Shown: positions 1-8,250, counted from the stretch's first letter. The stretch is DNA of 17,877 nt from an uncultured Muribaculaceae bacterium (GCA_910584125.1 CAJTXU010000004.1:77081-94957), one strand, 5' to 3'. The notes: generated from the letters alone by a model not told the origin. Made by a program: numbers and translations.

Positions 1-20
1 AGCGTGAACACACCACTCTA

Positions 21-52
21 CAAAATTAACAATTTAAATCGAAAATCGCAAA
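21..52 (-). promoter_or_regulatory. Bacteroidetes-type promoter, reading left out of the window
   Basis: On the minus strand a -33 box TTTG (49-52) and a -7 box TAATTTTG (21-28) are separated by exactly 20 bases. This fits the consensus of the Bacteroidetes primary sigma factor (TTTG, about 19-20 bases, TAnnTTTG). It would start transcription near position 14 and drive a minus-strand gene that begins beyond the left edge. It lies just downstream of the pnp terminator hairpin, so that gene is probably a separate transcription unit. Confidence 0.6.
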
Positions 53-70
53 CATATCTCCATCAACGCA

Positions 71-100
71 AGATGCCCGGTTCGAACGAGCCGGGCATCT
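71..100 (-). terminator. Hairpin terminator downstream of pnp
   Basis: Perfect 10-bp inverted repeat (AGATGCCCGG at 71-80, CCGGGCATCT at 91-100) with a 10-base loop that contains the palindrome TTCGAA. It begins 27 bases after the pnp stop. There is no clear U-run after the stem, so it may be a weak or Rho-assisted terminator or a 3'-end stabilising hairpin. Confidence 0.6.
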
Positions 101-126
101 GTATCTGTTGACGGTAGTGTCAGTCC

Positions 127-2391
127 TTACTGCTTGGGTTTGCGCGGACCACGGTCGCCGTCGCGTCGCGGGCCACGGTCGCCGTCGCGGCGGGGACGCG
201 GACCACGGTCGCCGCGCGGACGACCCTCACGCTCCACGTATCCTTCGGGTTTCGGAGTCAGCACACGCATCGACAGACGGTATTTGCCTGTCTTCTTGTC
301 GATCTCGATGAGCTTGACCGTAACCTTGTCGCCCTCTTTGAGGCCGCTGGCCTCCATGTTGTCGAGGCGGTCCCATGAAATCTCACTGATGTGCAGCAGA
401 CCGTCACGGCCGGGCATGAACTCTACGAACGCGCCGAAGTCGAGAATCGAGCGAACCGTACCCTCGTAGACCTCGCCCTCCTCGGGCTGTGCCACGATGG
501 CCTTGATCTTCGCCAGGGCGGCGTCGATGCTCGCCTTGTCTTTCGATGCGATCTCGACACGTCCGATGCCGAGCTTCTCGTCCTCGTCGATCGAGATGGT
601 GGCGCCGGTCTCCTCCTGGATGCCCTGTATCACCTTTCCCTGCGGGCCGATCACGGCTCCGATCATCTCCTTGGGAATCTCGATCGTGATCAGGCGCGGC
701 ACGTGGGGCTTGTAGTCCTCGCGGGCCTCGGGGATGGTGTCGTGGATTATGTTGAGGATGTGCAGACGACCGTCGCGGGCCTGGTTGAGGGCCTTCTCCA
801 GCACCTCATAGCTGAGGCCGTCGCACTTGATGTCCATCTGAGTGGCGGTGATGCCCTTGGTCGTTCCGGTCACCTTGAAGTCCATGTCGCCGAGATGGTC
901 CTCGTCGCCGAGGATGTCGGAGAGGATGGCATACTTCACGTTGCCCTTGTCGGAGATGAGGCCCATGGCCACGCCGGCCACCGGGCGCTTCATCTTGACG
1001 CCGGCGTCGAGCAGCGACAGCGTGCCGCCGCAGACCGTGGCCATTGACGACGAACCGTTCGACTCGAGGATATCCGACACGATGCGGCAGGTGTAGGGGA
1101 AATTGTCGGGGAACATGCGCTTCAGCGCGCGGTGGGCGAGATTGCCGTGACCGATCTCGCGGCGGCCGACGCCACGCTGCGGACGCGCCTCACCTGTCGA
1201 GAAGGGAGGGAAGTTGTAGTGCAGCAGGAAACGCTCCTTGCTCTGGTTGAGGACGTCGTCGATGATCTTCTCGTCGAGCGTCGTGCCGAGCGTCGTGGTG
1301 ACGAGCGCCTGGGTCTCGCCGCGGGTGAAGACAGCCGCGCCGTGGGGGCCGGGCAGATAGTCGACCTCGCACCAGATGGGGCGGATCTCTGTGGTCTTGC
1401 GGCCGTCGAGACGGATGCCCTCGTCGAGCACGCAGCGGCGCATGGCCTCCTTCTCGACGTCGTGATAGTAACGCTTCACCATCGCCACGCGCTGGTCCTC
1501 GGTGTATTTCTCAAGCTGCTCCTCGGTCATCGGGGGCAGATTATCGATATATTCGTCTACGATCTTGCCGAACTCATCGGCGCGCCAGTGCTTGTCGGGG
1601 GCGCCGGTGCGCGCTATGGCATAAGCCTTGTCATAGCACTTGTCGTGGACGTCCTGACGCAGGGCGTCGTCGTTGATCTCGTGGCAATATACGCGCTTCT
1701 CCTCCTTGCCGGCCTCCTTCATGAGCTCAAGCTGGGCCGTGCAATGCTTCTTGATCTCGGCGTGGGCCACCTTGAGGGCCTCGAGAAGCTCGGCCTCGGA
1801 AACCTCGTTCATCTCGCCCTCGACCATCATGATGTTGTCGTAGGTGGCGCCGACCATCAGCTCGATGTCGGCACGCTCCATCTGCTCGAACGTCGGGTTG
1901 ATCACCCACTCGCCGTCGACACGCGCCACACGCACCTCCGAGATGGGGCCGTTGAAGGGGATGTCGCTGCAGGCGAGGGCCGCGGAAGCCGCGATGCCCG
2001 CCAGAGCGTCGGGAGCGTCGTTCTCGTCGGCCGAATAGAGCGTCACGTTGACGAACGTGTCGGCATGGTAATCGTCGGGGAAAAGCGGACGGAGCACGCG
2101 GTCGACCAGACGGGACGTAAGGATCTCGTAGTCGCTGGCGCGTCCCTCACGCTTGAGGAAGCCACCCGGATAGCGTCCGATCGACGCGTATTTCTCTTTA
2201 TACTCAACTGTCAGGGGCATGAAATCAACACCCTCGCCGGCCTCCTGGGCCGAACATACTGTGGCGAGCAACATCGTGTTGCCCATGCGCACCTCTACCG
2301 CTCCATCCGCCTGCTTGGCCAGCTTGCCGGTCTCGATCGTGATCTCTCTCCCGTCGGGCAGCGCGATGGTTTTCTTTACTGGTTTCAACAT
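127..2391 (-). CDS. pnp: Polynucleotide phosphorylase (PNPase)
   Basis: Phosphorolytic 3'-5' exoribonuclease that degrades RNA to nucleoside diphosphates and can run in reverse as a polymerase; works as a ring-shaped trimer in the cytoplasm, often with RNase E/G partners. The 754-residue product has the full domain order: first RNase PH fold (about 10-145), helical linker (about 150-310), second RNase PH fold (about 330-545) with the GVGRREIGHG motif near 408, a phosphate-binding NGSSSM stretch and an Asp pair in LGDMDF. A KH domain follows with its GPQGK loop near 580, then an S1 domain (about 638-705). The tail after 715 is an Arg/Gly/Asp repeat (RRDGDRGP units), typical of RNA-binding extensions in this phylum. 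ATG start. It has its own promoter in the divergent gap and no close operon partner. Identity is certain. Confidence 0.98.
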   Translation of the reverse strand: MLKPVKKTIALPDGREITIETGKLAKQADGAVEVRMGNTMLLATVCSAQEAGEGVDFMPLTVEYKEKYASIGRYPGGFLKREGRASDYEILTSRLVDRVLRPLFPDDYHADTFVNVTLYSADENDAPDALAGIAASAALACSDIPFNGPISEVRVARVDGEWVINPTFEQMERADIELMVGATYDNIMMVEGEMNEVSEAELLEALKVAHAEIKKHCTAQLELMKEAGKEEKRVYCHEINDDALRQDVHDKCYDKAYAIARTGAPDKHWRADEFGKIVDEYIDNLPPMTEEQLEKYTEDQRVAMVKRYYHDVEKEAMRRCVLDEGIRLDGRKTTEIRPIWCEVDYLPGPHGAAVFTRGETQALVTTTLGTTLDEKIIDDVLNQSKERFLLHYNFPPFSTGEARPQRGVGRREIGHGNLAHRALKRMFPDNFPYTCRIVSDILESNGSSSMATVCGGTLSLLDAGVKMKRPVAGVAMGLISDKGNVKYAILSDILGDEDHLGDMDFKVTGTTKGITATQMDIKCDGLSYEVLEKALNQARDGRLHILNIIHDTIPEAREDYKPHVPRLITIEIPKEMIGAVIGPQGKVIQGIQEETGATISIDEDEKLGIGRVEIASKDKASIDAALAKIKAIVAQPEEGEVYEGTVRSILDFGAFVEFMPGRDGLLHISEISWDRLDNMEASGLKEGDKVTVKLIEIDKKTGKYRLSMRVLTPKPEGYVEREGRPRGDRGPRPRRDGDRGPRRDGDRGPRKPKQ
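149..214. repeat. Short in-gene repeats encoding the PNPase RGD-rich tail
   Basis: The 12-mer CCACGGTCGCCG occurs at 149-160, 173-184 and 203-214, spaced 24 and 30 bases apart and in frame. On the minus strand each copy encodes part of a GDRGP unit. Such short coding repeats can expand and contract, so tail length may vary between strains. Confidence 0.7.
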
Positions 2392-2476
2392 AGATTTCGT
2401 TATTGTTTTCTTCGCTGATGTCGTCTGAATGGCTCGCTCGTGGCGTGCGTGTTCCGTACGTTATCAAATATTCCCA

Positions 2477-2484
2477 CAAATTTA
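2477..2484 (-). promoter_or_regulatory. Candidate -7 box of the pnp promoter
   Basis: TAAATTTG on the minus strand matches TAnnTTTG. The -33 region is only a weak match. The inferred start near 2470 gives a leader of about 80 bases before the pnp ATG. Confidence 0.4.
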
Positions 2485-2527
2485 CAAATTTTATTCCAAT
2501 TAAACCTTTTTTTCTGTAATTAATTGC

Positions 2528-2535
2528 TAAATTTG
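2528..2535 (+). promoter_or_regulatory. Candidate -7 box for the DUF4369/thioredoxin-like lipoprotein
   Basis: TAAATTTG on the plus strand matches TAnnTTTG and lies 23 bases before the ATG, so the leader would be very short. The upstream region is T-rich without a clear TTTG at -33. No Shine-Dalgarno site precedes the start codon, which is usual in Bacteroidetes. Confidence 0.45.
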
Positions 2536-2558
2536 TAAAAAATTTAAACCCCATCATC

Positions 2559-3638
2559 ATGAAATTCCCCTATATGGCCGCTGCGGCGGCGATAATCACT
2601 GTCTCTCTGGCCGCCTGCGACAACGGGTCGCGATTCAAGGTCGACGGCGAGGTCTACGGCGCCGAGGGCAAGAGCCTCGTGCTCGAGAAGTCCGATTTCC
2701 ACGGCCGCTGGATCGCGGTCGATTCCACCAAAGTCGACGGCAACGGTCGGTTCTCGATCAAGTCGGAGACCCCAGCTTCGCCCGAAATCTACCGTCTCTC
2801 GCTCGGCGACAACTTCATCTATCTGCCCGTCGACTCCACCGAGACGGTCACCGTCACGACTTCGGCCGCGGACTTCGGCCGCAAGTTCACGCTCTCGGGC
2901 ACTCCGCAGGCCGAGCGGCTCGCCGCATTCGAGCAGGAGCTGATGGCCCTGCAGCAGCCTGACTCGGCTGCCCTCGCCGGCTTCAAGCGCAATGTCTACA
3001 CCAAATACATAAAGGATGGCCAGGGCTCGATCGTGAGCTACTATGTGCTCACGAAGTTCTATGACGGCAAACCGCTCTACGACCCCTCCGATCCCGAGGA
3101 CACCAAGTATTACGCGGCCGTCGCCACACAGTTCGACAACTACCGTCCCGACGACCCCCACGGCCGCATGGTCCGTCAGGTCTCGCTCGACGCCATGCGC
3201 CGCCGCAACAGCGCCCAGGGCAAGAAGACCGTCGTAGAGGCCGAGGAACTGAAAGTGCTCGACATTGCACTTCCTGACGCCTCGGGCAAGACCGTGAGGC
3301 TGTCGGACCTCACAGGCAAGGGCAAACCCGTTGTCGTTATTTTCTCGATGATGAACGAGCCCGAGTCGCCCGCCTTCAACCGCGAGCTGGCGTCGATCTA
3401 CAACTCTAAGGCCGGGGCCGTGACGTTCTATCAGATATCGTTCGACGCCGGACAGTACGAATGGCGCGAGGCGGCGGCAAACCTGCCCTGGATCAACGTC
3501 AACGACCCGAACGGAACGGCATCGACGGCCCTGCGCGACTACAACGTCGGCTCGCTGCCCGCGGTGTTCCTATATGACGCCTCGGGCGAGCTCGTCGATC
3601 GTCCGGCGACGCTCGACGACCTGCGCAAGAGACTCTGA
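2559..3638 (+). CDS. Lipoprotein with DUF4369-like and cysteine-free thioredoxin-like domains
   Basis: Predicted envelope lipoprotein of 359 residues. A short signal peptide ends in the lipobox LAAC with the lipidated Cys at 20. Residues about 22-118 form a beta-rich region like DUF4369 (GEVYGAEGKSLVLEK, then LGDNFIYLPVDSTETV). A helical linker follows, and residues about 225-355 look like an AhpC/TlpA-type thioredoxin fold: LSDLTGKGKPVVVIFS, then the cis-Pro segment GSLPAVFLYDASG. The usual CxxC after the first strand is replaced by MMNEPES, and Cys20 is the only cysteine in the protein, so disulfide redox chemistry is not possible by itself. A binding or scaffold role is an inference. The residues after Cys20 (DNGSRF) do not form a strong surface-export signal, so a periplasm-facing anchor is plausible. 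Transcribed alone and convergent with the helicase, 2 bases apart. Confidence 0.85.
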   Translation: MKFPYMAAAAAIITVSLAACDNGSRFKVDGEVYGAEGKSLVLEKSDFHGRWIAVDSTKVDGNGRFSIKSETPASPEIYRLSLGDNFIYLPVDSTETVTVTTSAADFGRKFTLSGTPQAERLAAFEQELMALQQPDSAALAGFKRNVYTKYIKDGQGSIVSYYVLTKFYDGKPLYDPSDPEDTKYYAAVATQFDNYRPDDPHGRMVRQVSLDAMRRRNSAQGKKTVVEAEELKVLDIALPDASGKTVRLSDLTGKGKPVVVIFSMMNEPESPAFNRELASIYNSKAGAVTFYQISFDAGQYEWREAAANLPWINVNDPNGTASTALRDYNVGSLPAVFLYDASGELVDRPATLDDLRKRL

Positions 3639-3640
3639 TT

Positions 3641-6115
3641 TTAGGAGTTCTCGGAGCTCACCGAACTCTTTCCGGAGCGCCGGTCGAGCAGCGTCATCAT
3701 GATTCTGATCTGTCCGTTGTCGGCTTCCACACCGTAGGCCGACTTCAGTTCCTCCTGTATCAACGAGGCCATGGAAGGCAACTCTTCGTGCGAATCGAAG
3801 TAGTCATTCATGGCCTTCTGCATGTCTTCAGGCACGAGCCGCCCGAGCACCCAGGGGTCGTTGATGTCGCACATCTTCGTTATATGGCCGTAGATGGTCG
3901 ACGGCTGCAGCTTGCGCTCGGCTGCTATCTCGGGCACGCTCTTGCCCTGCTGCATGAACATGTTGTAGCTGATCCGGAACGTCTCGCCCTTGGCGAGCTT
4001 GGGCTTGGACTCGGGGATGGGCAGGCGCTCGACGTCGGAGGCCGTCGCCACATACCCGCCCACTATCGCGAGTATCTGCTCGCCGTATCTCTGCAGCAAC
4101 GCCGCCCCGACACCCGGGATGCGGGCGAGGGTGTCTGAATCGGCCGGGACGTAGTTCGACACGCCCAAAAGCACCTTCGAGCTCGCTATGATATAAGCCG
4201 GCACCGACATCTCGTTGGAGAGTTCGCGCCGCCATACACACAATTTCCTGTAAAGCTCAGGGTTGACGTTGTCGGCAGTCTTCACCGGCTCGGGCGCCGC
4301 TTTCCTGACGGGGCGCTTCCTGACGTCGCGGAACGCTCCCTGCGCCTTGATGTCGAGATAGCGGTCGAGGCTGAAGTCCTCGGTAGCGAAAGCCTCGACA
4401 AGCGCCATGCGCATGGCAAGGACATCGTCGAGGGCCTCGAGCTGCTCGGCGAGTTTCTGCGTCACCTGCTTGCTGTCGTGCTGCGTCGGCATCGCCCCGA
4501 TGCTCTCCGCGAGCTCGCGCAGCTTGGGCAGGAAGTATGCCGAGGCATCCTTGACACGACGCCCCGCCTTCTGCTCGTCGCCGGCTATGCGCTGCAGCTG
4601 CACGCGGAAACGGTCGCCGACCTCCTTTATCTCGCGGCGCGCCACGGCCACGCTCTCGACAAGACCGCCCACCTGCGAAGTGAAGACTTTCTGGAAATGC
4701 TCGCGCCATGTGCGCTCGGCCATCTCAAGCAGATTGAATATATGGTGGAAGTCGAACATGTCCTCGACCAAGCGCAGCGTGTAGGCGCGCGTCATCTCCG
4801 ACACCTGCGACTCGTCGGGCGTCAGAACCTTCTGCGCGTCGAGATACGAGTCGACGGTGTGGTCGCTCTTGACCGACGCTTCCGACAGGGGGCGTTCGAG
4901 CACAAGCCCCTCGAGCGTGCGGCATCGCGACAGGGCCACGTAGGTCTGCCCGTGGGCGAATGCCAGCGAGGCGTCGATGATGGCGCGGTCGAACGTCAGG
5001 CCCTGGCTCTTGTGGATGGTTATGGCCCAGGCCGCCTTGAGGGGAATCTGGCGGAACACGCCGTCGACCTTGCGCACCACCTCGTTGCTCTGGGGCTCGA
5101 CGACGAAGCTGACGTTCTCCCACTCAAGCGGCGCGACCTGTATCTCCTCGCCTGTGTCGACGGGCGTCACCCCCACCCCTTCGTCGGAAATGGAGGTCAC
5201 AATGCCCATCATGCCGTTGAAGAACTGTCGGTCCCCACCCGTGTCGTTCTTGAGAAACATCACCTGCGCCCCCTCCTTGAGCAGAAGCTCGGAGTCGGCC
5301 GGATACATGCTCTCGGGGAAATTGCCCTTGACCTCGGCGTCGAACACGTATGGCTCGCCTTCAAGCTCCCCCATCCGCATGGCGTTGATGTCGGCGGCGA
5401 GACGGTTGTGGGTGGTGAGCCTCACATATCCCTCCTCGTCGGGAGGGTTGAACCCGGGGATGCAGCGCGAGTTGAGCCGTGCCAGCGTGTCGTTGTCGAG
5501 CCGGTTCTCCCGCACGGCGTTGAGCAGGTCGAGGAAAGCGGCGTCGCTCTGGCGGTAGACTCGTGTCAGCTCGACCGTGACGTAGTCGAGTTTCGAGAGG
5601 GCGTGCGAGTCGAAGAAATATGGCGAGCGGTAGTTCTCGGCCATGATCTGGCGCTCCGACTCGACCACCACGGGGGGCAGCTGCTGGAGGTCGCCGATCA
5701 GCAGCAGCTGCACGCCGCCGAACGGCTGGTCCGAACGGCGGATGCGGCGCAGGGCGTCGTCGACGGCGTCGAGCAGGTCGGCGCGGACCATCGACACCTC
5801 GTCGATCACCAGCAAGTCGAGCCCGCGGATGATCTTCAGCTTATCCTTGCGGAAAGCCATCTGCTCACCTTTGCGTCTCATCCCGGGCACGAACGGTCCG
5901 AAGTCGAGCTGAAAGAACGAGTGCAGCGTCACGCCGCCGGCGTTGATGGCGGCGATTCCCGTGGGGGCGGTCACCACCATGCGCTTGCGGCTCGTCGACT
6001 GCAGGTCGCGCAGGAATGTGGTCTTTCCCGTGCCGGCGCGTCCGGTCAGGAAGAGGCTCCGGCCCGTCTTCTCGATAATGGCGCGGGCGAGGTCGAGCTG
6101 GCTGTTGGTTTCCAT
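3641..6115 (-). CDS. PIF1-like SF1 DNA helicase with C-terminal HRDC and HTH domains
   Basis: ATP-dependent DNA helicase of 824 residues, probably acting in replication or repair. The motor has Walker A GRAGTGKT (25-32), motif II IDEVS (104-108), GDLQQLPP (140-147), motif TIHKSQG near 366-372 and the C-terminal ALSRCRTLEGL motif, the PIF1/RecD-like set. A long helical linker (about 430-600) follows. Residues about 618-690 resemble an HRDC domain (ELYRKLCVWRRELS, then LARIPGVGAALLQRYG), and about 710-772 a winged/HTH_40 module (KSVPEIAAERKLQPSTIYGH). HRDC plus HTH at the C-terminus is best known from RecQ helicases, here joined to a different motor. The ATG start lies 19 bases after asd, so the two are probably co-transcribed. 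The stop faces that of the plus-strand lipoprotein. Exact substrate is unknown. Confidence 0.88.
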   Translation of the reverse strand: METNSQLDLARAIIEKTGRSLFLTGRAGTGKTTFLRDLQSTSRKRMVVTAPTGIAAINAGGVTLHSFFQLDFGPFVPGMRRKGEQMAFRKDKLKIIRGLDLLVIDEVSMVRADLLDAVDDALRRIRRSDQPFGGVQLLLIGDLQQLPPVVVESERQIMAENYRSPYFFDSHALSKLDYVTVELTRVYRQSDAAFLDLLNAVRENRLDNDTLARLNSRCIPGFNPPDEEGYVRLTTHNRLAADINAMRMGELEGEPYVFDAEVKGNFPESMYPADSELLLKEGAQVMFLKNDTGGDRQFFNGMMGIVTSISDEGVGVTPVDTGEEIQVAPLEWENVSFVVEPQSNEVVRKVDGVFRQIPLKAAWAITIHKSQGLTFDRAIIDASLAFAHGQTYVALSRCRTLEGLVLERPLSEASVKSDHTVDSYLDAQKVLTPDESQVSEMTRAYTLRLVEDMFDFHHIFNLLEMAERTWREHFQKVFTSQVGGLVESVAVARREIKEVGDRFRVQLQRIAGDEQKAGRRVKDASAYFLPKLRELAESIGAMPTQHDSKQVTQKLAEQLEALDDVLAMRMALVEAFATEDFSLDRYLDIKAQGAFRDVRKRPVRKAAPEPVKTADNVNPELYRKLCVWRRELSNEMSVPAYIIASSKVLLGVSNYVPADSDTLARIPGVGAALLQRYGEQILAIVGGYVATASDVERLPIPESKPKLAKGETFRISYNMFMQQGKSVPEIAAERKLQPSTIYGHITKMCDINDPWVLGRLVPEDMQKAMNDYFDSHEELPSMASLIQEELKSAYGVEADNGQIRIMMTLLDRRSGKSSVSSENS

Positions 6116-6134
6116 CAGGCAAGAGTGCAGGGCG

Positions 6135-7142
6135 TCAGTCTCCGTTAGCGATTAGCCATTGGGCGATCTGGACCGCGTTGAGGGCGGCGCCCTTCTTGAT
6201 CTGGTCGGCCACGACCCAGAAGCTCAGTCCGCAGTCGTCAGAGAGATCCTTGCGGATGCGGCCCACGTAGACGGGGTCGCGGTCGGCCGCGAAGAGGGGC
6301 ATCGGATAGTGACGCGAGCCCTCCTTCTCCTCGACGAGCACGATACCCTCGGCATCCTCGAAAGCCTTGCGCGCCTGCTCGACCGACACGGGTTGCTCGG
6401 TCTCGACCCATATGGCCTCGCTGTGGGCTCGCATCACGGGCACGCGCACGCACGTGGCCGACACTCGGATGTCGCTGTGCATGATCTTGCGCGTCTCGTT
6501 ATACATCTTCATCTCCTCCTTGGTGTAGCCGTTGTCGGTGAAGACGTCGACGTGCGGGATGACATTGTAGGCGAGCTGATGGGCGAACTTGCTGACCGTC
6601 GGCTCCTCGCCGCGAGCGATCTGGGCGCACTGCTCGCGCAGCTCGTCCATGGCTGCCGCCCCGGCGCCGCTGGCCGCCTGATAGGTGGCGACATGCACGC
6701 GGCGTATGTGGCTCACCTTCTCGATGGCGTTAAGCGCCACCACCATCTGGATCGTCGTGCAGTTGGGATTGCCGATGATGTTGCGCGGACGCACCAGGGC
6801 GTCGCGCGGATTCACCTCCGGCACCACCAGCGGCACATCCGCGTCCATGCGGAACGCCGAACTGTTGTCGATCATCAGCGTGCCGTGGCGCGTGATCGTC
6901 TCGGCGTATTCGCGCGACACTCCGGCTCCGGCCGACGTGAAGGCGATGTCGGTGCCCGAGAAGTCGGAGTCATGCGTCAGCTCTTCGATCACGTATTCCT
7001 TGCCTCGGAAAACGCGGGTCTGACCCGCCGAGCGGGCCGAGCCGAAAAGACGGAGACCGTCGACCGGAAAATTCTGCTCCTCGAGCACACGGATGAACTC
7101 CTGTCCTACCGCTCCGCTGGCGCCTACTATAGCTATATTCAT
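6135..7142 (-). CDS. asd: Aspartate-semialdehyde dehydrogenase
   Basis: Catalyses NADPH-dependent reductive dephosphorylation of L-4-aspartyl phosphate to L-aspartate-4-semialdehyde, the branch point to lysine/diaminopimelate, threonine and methionine. 335 residues, normal family length. The N-terminus has the dinucleotide loop GASGAVG (7-13). NPNCTT carries the catalytic Cys128, ATYQAASGAG has Gln155, and VRVPVMRAHSEA provides Arg233 and the probable general-base His240. ATG start. Upstream is the fabD terminator, so it probably has its own promoter in the 46 bases between hairpin and ATG; a TTTG exists there (7181-7184) but the -7 match is poor. The helicase gene follows after 19 bases; the pairing suggests shared transcription rather than shared function. 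Confidence 0.97.
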   Translation of the reverse strand: MNIAIVGASGAVGQEFIRVLEEQNFPVDGLRLFGSARSAGQTRVFRGKEYVIEELTHDSDFSGTDIAFTSAGAGVSREYAETITRHGTLMIDNSSAFRMDADVPLVVPEVNPRDALVRPRNIIGNPNCTTIQMVVALNAIEKVSHIRRVHVATYQAASGAGAAAMDELREQCAQIARGEEPTVSKFAHQLAYNVIPHVDVFTDNGYTKEEMKMYNETRKIMHSDIRVSATCVRVPVMRAHSEAIWVETEQPVSVEQARKAFEDAEGIVLVEEKEGSRHYPMPLFAADRDPVYVGRIRKDLSDDCGLSFWVVADQIKKGAALNAVQIAQWLIANGD

Positions 7143-7180
7143 ATCGTTGATGTCTGCTTATGGGTTCTATATTTGTGGGT

Positions 7181-7224
7181 CAAAAGAAAAAATTGCCTAA
7201 AATTACAAAATTTCAGGCAATTTT
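7181..7224 (-). terminator. Intrinsic terminator of fabD
   Basis: Arms 7189-7204 and 7209-7224 form a stem of 10 bp, one mismatch and 5 bp, closed by the 4-base loop ACAA (plus-strand reading). In the minus-strand transcript the stem is followed by TTTTTTCTTTT, a good U-tract. The hairpin starts 22 bases after the fabD stop and separates fabD from asd. Because the base of the stem is A/T, it may also work in the opposite direction. Confidence 0.8.
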
Positions 7225-7245
7225 CAAATGTTGTCACCGATTTAT

Positions 7246-8124
7246 TCACTGTTTTCCGCTTGTTGCCACGTTGCGGTCGATCTTCTTGATGAGACCCTGG
7301 AGCACCGAGCCGGGGCCGAGCTCCGTGAAATCGTCGGCGCCGTCGGCGATCATGGCCTGGACGTCATAGGTCCAGCGCACGGGGGCGGTGAGCTGCTTGA
7401 TGAGGTTCTCCTTGATTTCGACGGGGTCGGTGTGGGGCTTGCCGTCGACGTTCTGGTATACGGGGCAGCGGGGAGAGCTGAACTCGGCGGCGGCGATCGC
7501 CTCGGCGAGCTCTTCCTGTGCGGGCTGCATCAGGGGGCTGTGGAATGCGCCGCCCACCTTGAGCTTGAGGGCGCGCTTCGCGCCGGCGGCGAGCATCTTC
7601 TCGCACGCGGCGTCGACGCCCTCGATTGTCCCGGAGATCACCACCTGGCCGGGGCAGTTGTAGTTGGCGGGGGCGACGGTGTCGTCGACCTCGGCGCAGA
7701 GCTCCTCCACCTTCTCGTCGGTCAGGGCGAGCACGGCGGCCATTGTCGAGGGTCTCGCCTCGCAGGCCTTCTGCATGGCCATGGCACGCTTGGAGACAAG
7801 CTTCAGACCCTCCTCGAAGCTGAGGGCGCCGGCGGCGACAAGCGCGGAGAACTCGCCCAACGAGTGTCCGGCCACCATATCGGGCTGGAACTCGTCGCCG
7901 AGGCTCTTGGCCAGGATGACGCTGTGGAGGAAGATGGCCGGCTGGGTCACCTTGGTCTGACGCAGGTCTTCCTCGGTGCCTTCGAACATCAGGTCGGTGA
8001 TGCGGAAGCCAAGGATCTCGTTGGCCTTCTCGAACATCTCCTTCGCCTCGGCGTTGTTGTCATACAGGTCCTTGCCCATTCCTACGAACTGGGCGCCCTG
8101 TCCCGGAAATACGTATGCTTTCAT
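7246..8124 (-). CDS. fabD: Malonyl-CoA:acyl-carrier-protein transacylase
   Basis: Moves the malonyl group from CoA to ACP to feed type II fatty-acid synthesis in the cytoplasm. 292 residues. FPGQGAQFVGMG lies at 6-17, the nucleophile elbow GHSLGEF has Ser88, SKRAMAMQ gives Arg113, and GGAFHSPLM gives the catalytic His195. NCPGQVVISG and the C-terminal LGPGSVLQGLIKK are also typical. ATG start. It is a single-gene unit: a good promoter lies upstream (8204-8235) and a strong terminator downstream. No other fab gene is next to it, unlike the fab clusters of many bacteria. Confidence 0.97.
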   Translation of the reverse strand: MKAYVFPGQGAQFVGMGKDLYDNNAEAKEMFEKANEILGFRITDLMFEGTEEDLRQTKVTQPAIFLHSVILAKSLGDEFQPDMVAGHSLGEFSALVAAGALSFEEGLKLVSKRAMAMQKACEARPSTMAAVLALTDEKVEELCAEVDDTVAPANYNCPGQVVISGTIEGVDAACEKMLAAGAKRALKLKVGGAFHSPLMQPAQEELAEAIAAAEFSSPRCPVYQNVDGKPHTDPVEIKENLIKQLTAPVRWTYDVQAMIADGADDFTELGPGSVLQGLIKKIDRNVATSGKQ

Positions 8125-8165
8125 TATAGTGTAACTGTTATTATTTTGACTTGTCTATGTCGGAA

Positions 8166-8189
8166 CGGCGCGCCCTGTAGGCCGCGCCG
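8166..8189 (-). promoter_or_regulatory. G+C-rich hairpin in the fabD 5' leader
   Basis: Arms CGGCGCG (8166-8172) and CGCGCCG (8183-8189) form a 7-bp stem with a 10-base loop, inside an otherwise AT-rich leader. It lies between the inferred transcription start near 8197 and the fabD ATG at 8124. A role as a stability or attenuation element is inference only. Confidence 0.4.
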
Positions 8190-8203
8190 CTGCTTTCAGA
8201 CTG

Positions 8204-8235
8204 CAAAATTAATGAATTATTCCCAATTACGGAAA
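8204..8235 (-). promoter_or_regulatory. fabD promoter
   Basis: Minus strand: -7 box TAATTTTG (8204-8211) and -33 box TTTC (8232-8235, three of four bases of TTTG), spaced exactly 20 bases. Same -7 box and spacing as the promoters at 21-52 and 17605-17636. The repeat array begins 16 bases upstream of the -33 box. Confidence 0.6.
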
Positions 8236-8250
8236 TAATTCCATAATTAA

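Noticed and set aside
71..100. tRNA fragment or attachment site (TTCGAA in a stem-loop)
   Set aside because: The TTCGAA resembles a T-loop, but the stem is 10 bp, no cloverleaf fits around it, and its place just after pnp explains it as a terminator hairpin.
1132..2418. Long plus-strand open frame of 428 codons opposite pnp
   Set aside because: It is antisense to a certain pnp gene; its Val/Leu/Asp/Arg-rich composition is the usual complement of a G+C-rich gene in that frame, and it shows no family motif.
3645..3668. Terminator at the end of the helicase/lipoprotein convergent pair
   Set aside because: GAGTT/AACTC and CGG/CCG blocks can pair, but the stem is short with a bulge, lies inside the helicase coding end and has no U-run; too weak to list.
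4478..6148. Plus-strand open frame of 556 codons opposite the helicase gene
   Set aside because: Antisense shadow of a well-supported helicase with all motifs; composition (many His, Val, Leu, Arg) is typical of an artefact, with no own promoter or domain.
7228..8238. Plus-strand open frame of 336 codons opposite fabD
   Set aside because: Fully antisense to fabD, begins within its terminator area and shows no recognisable domain.
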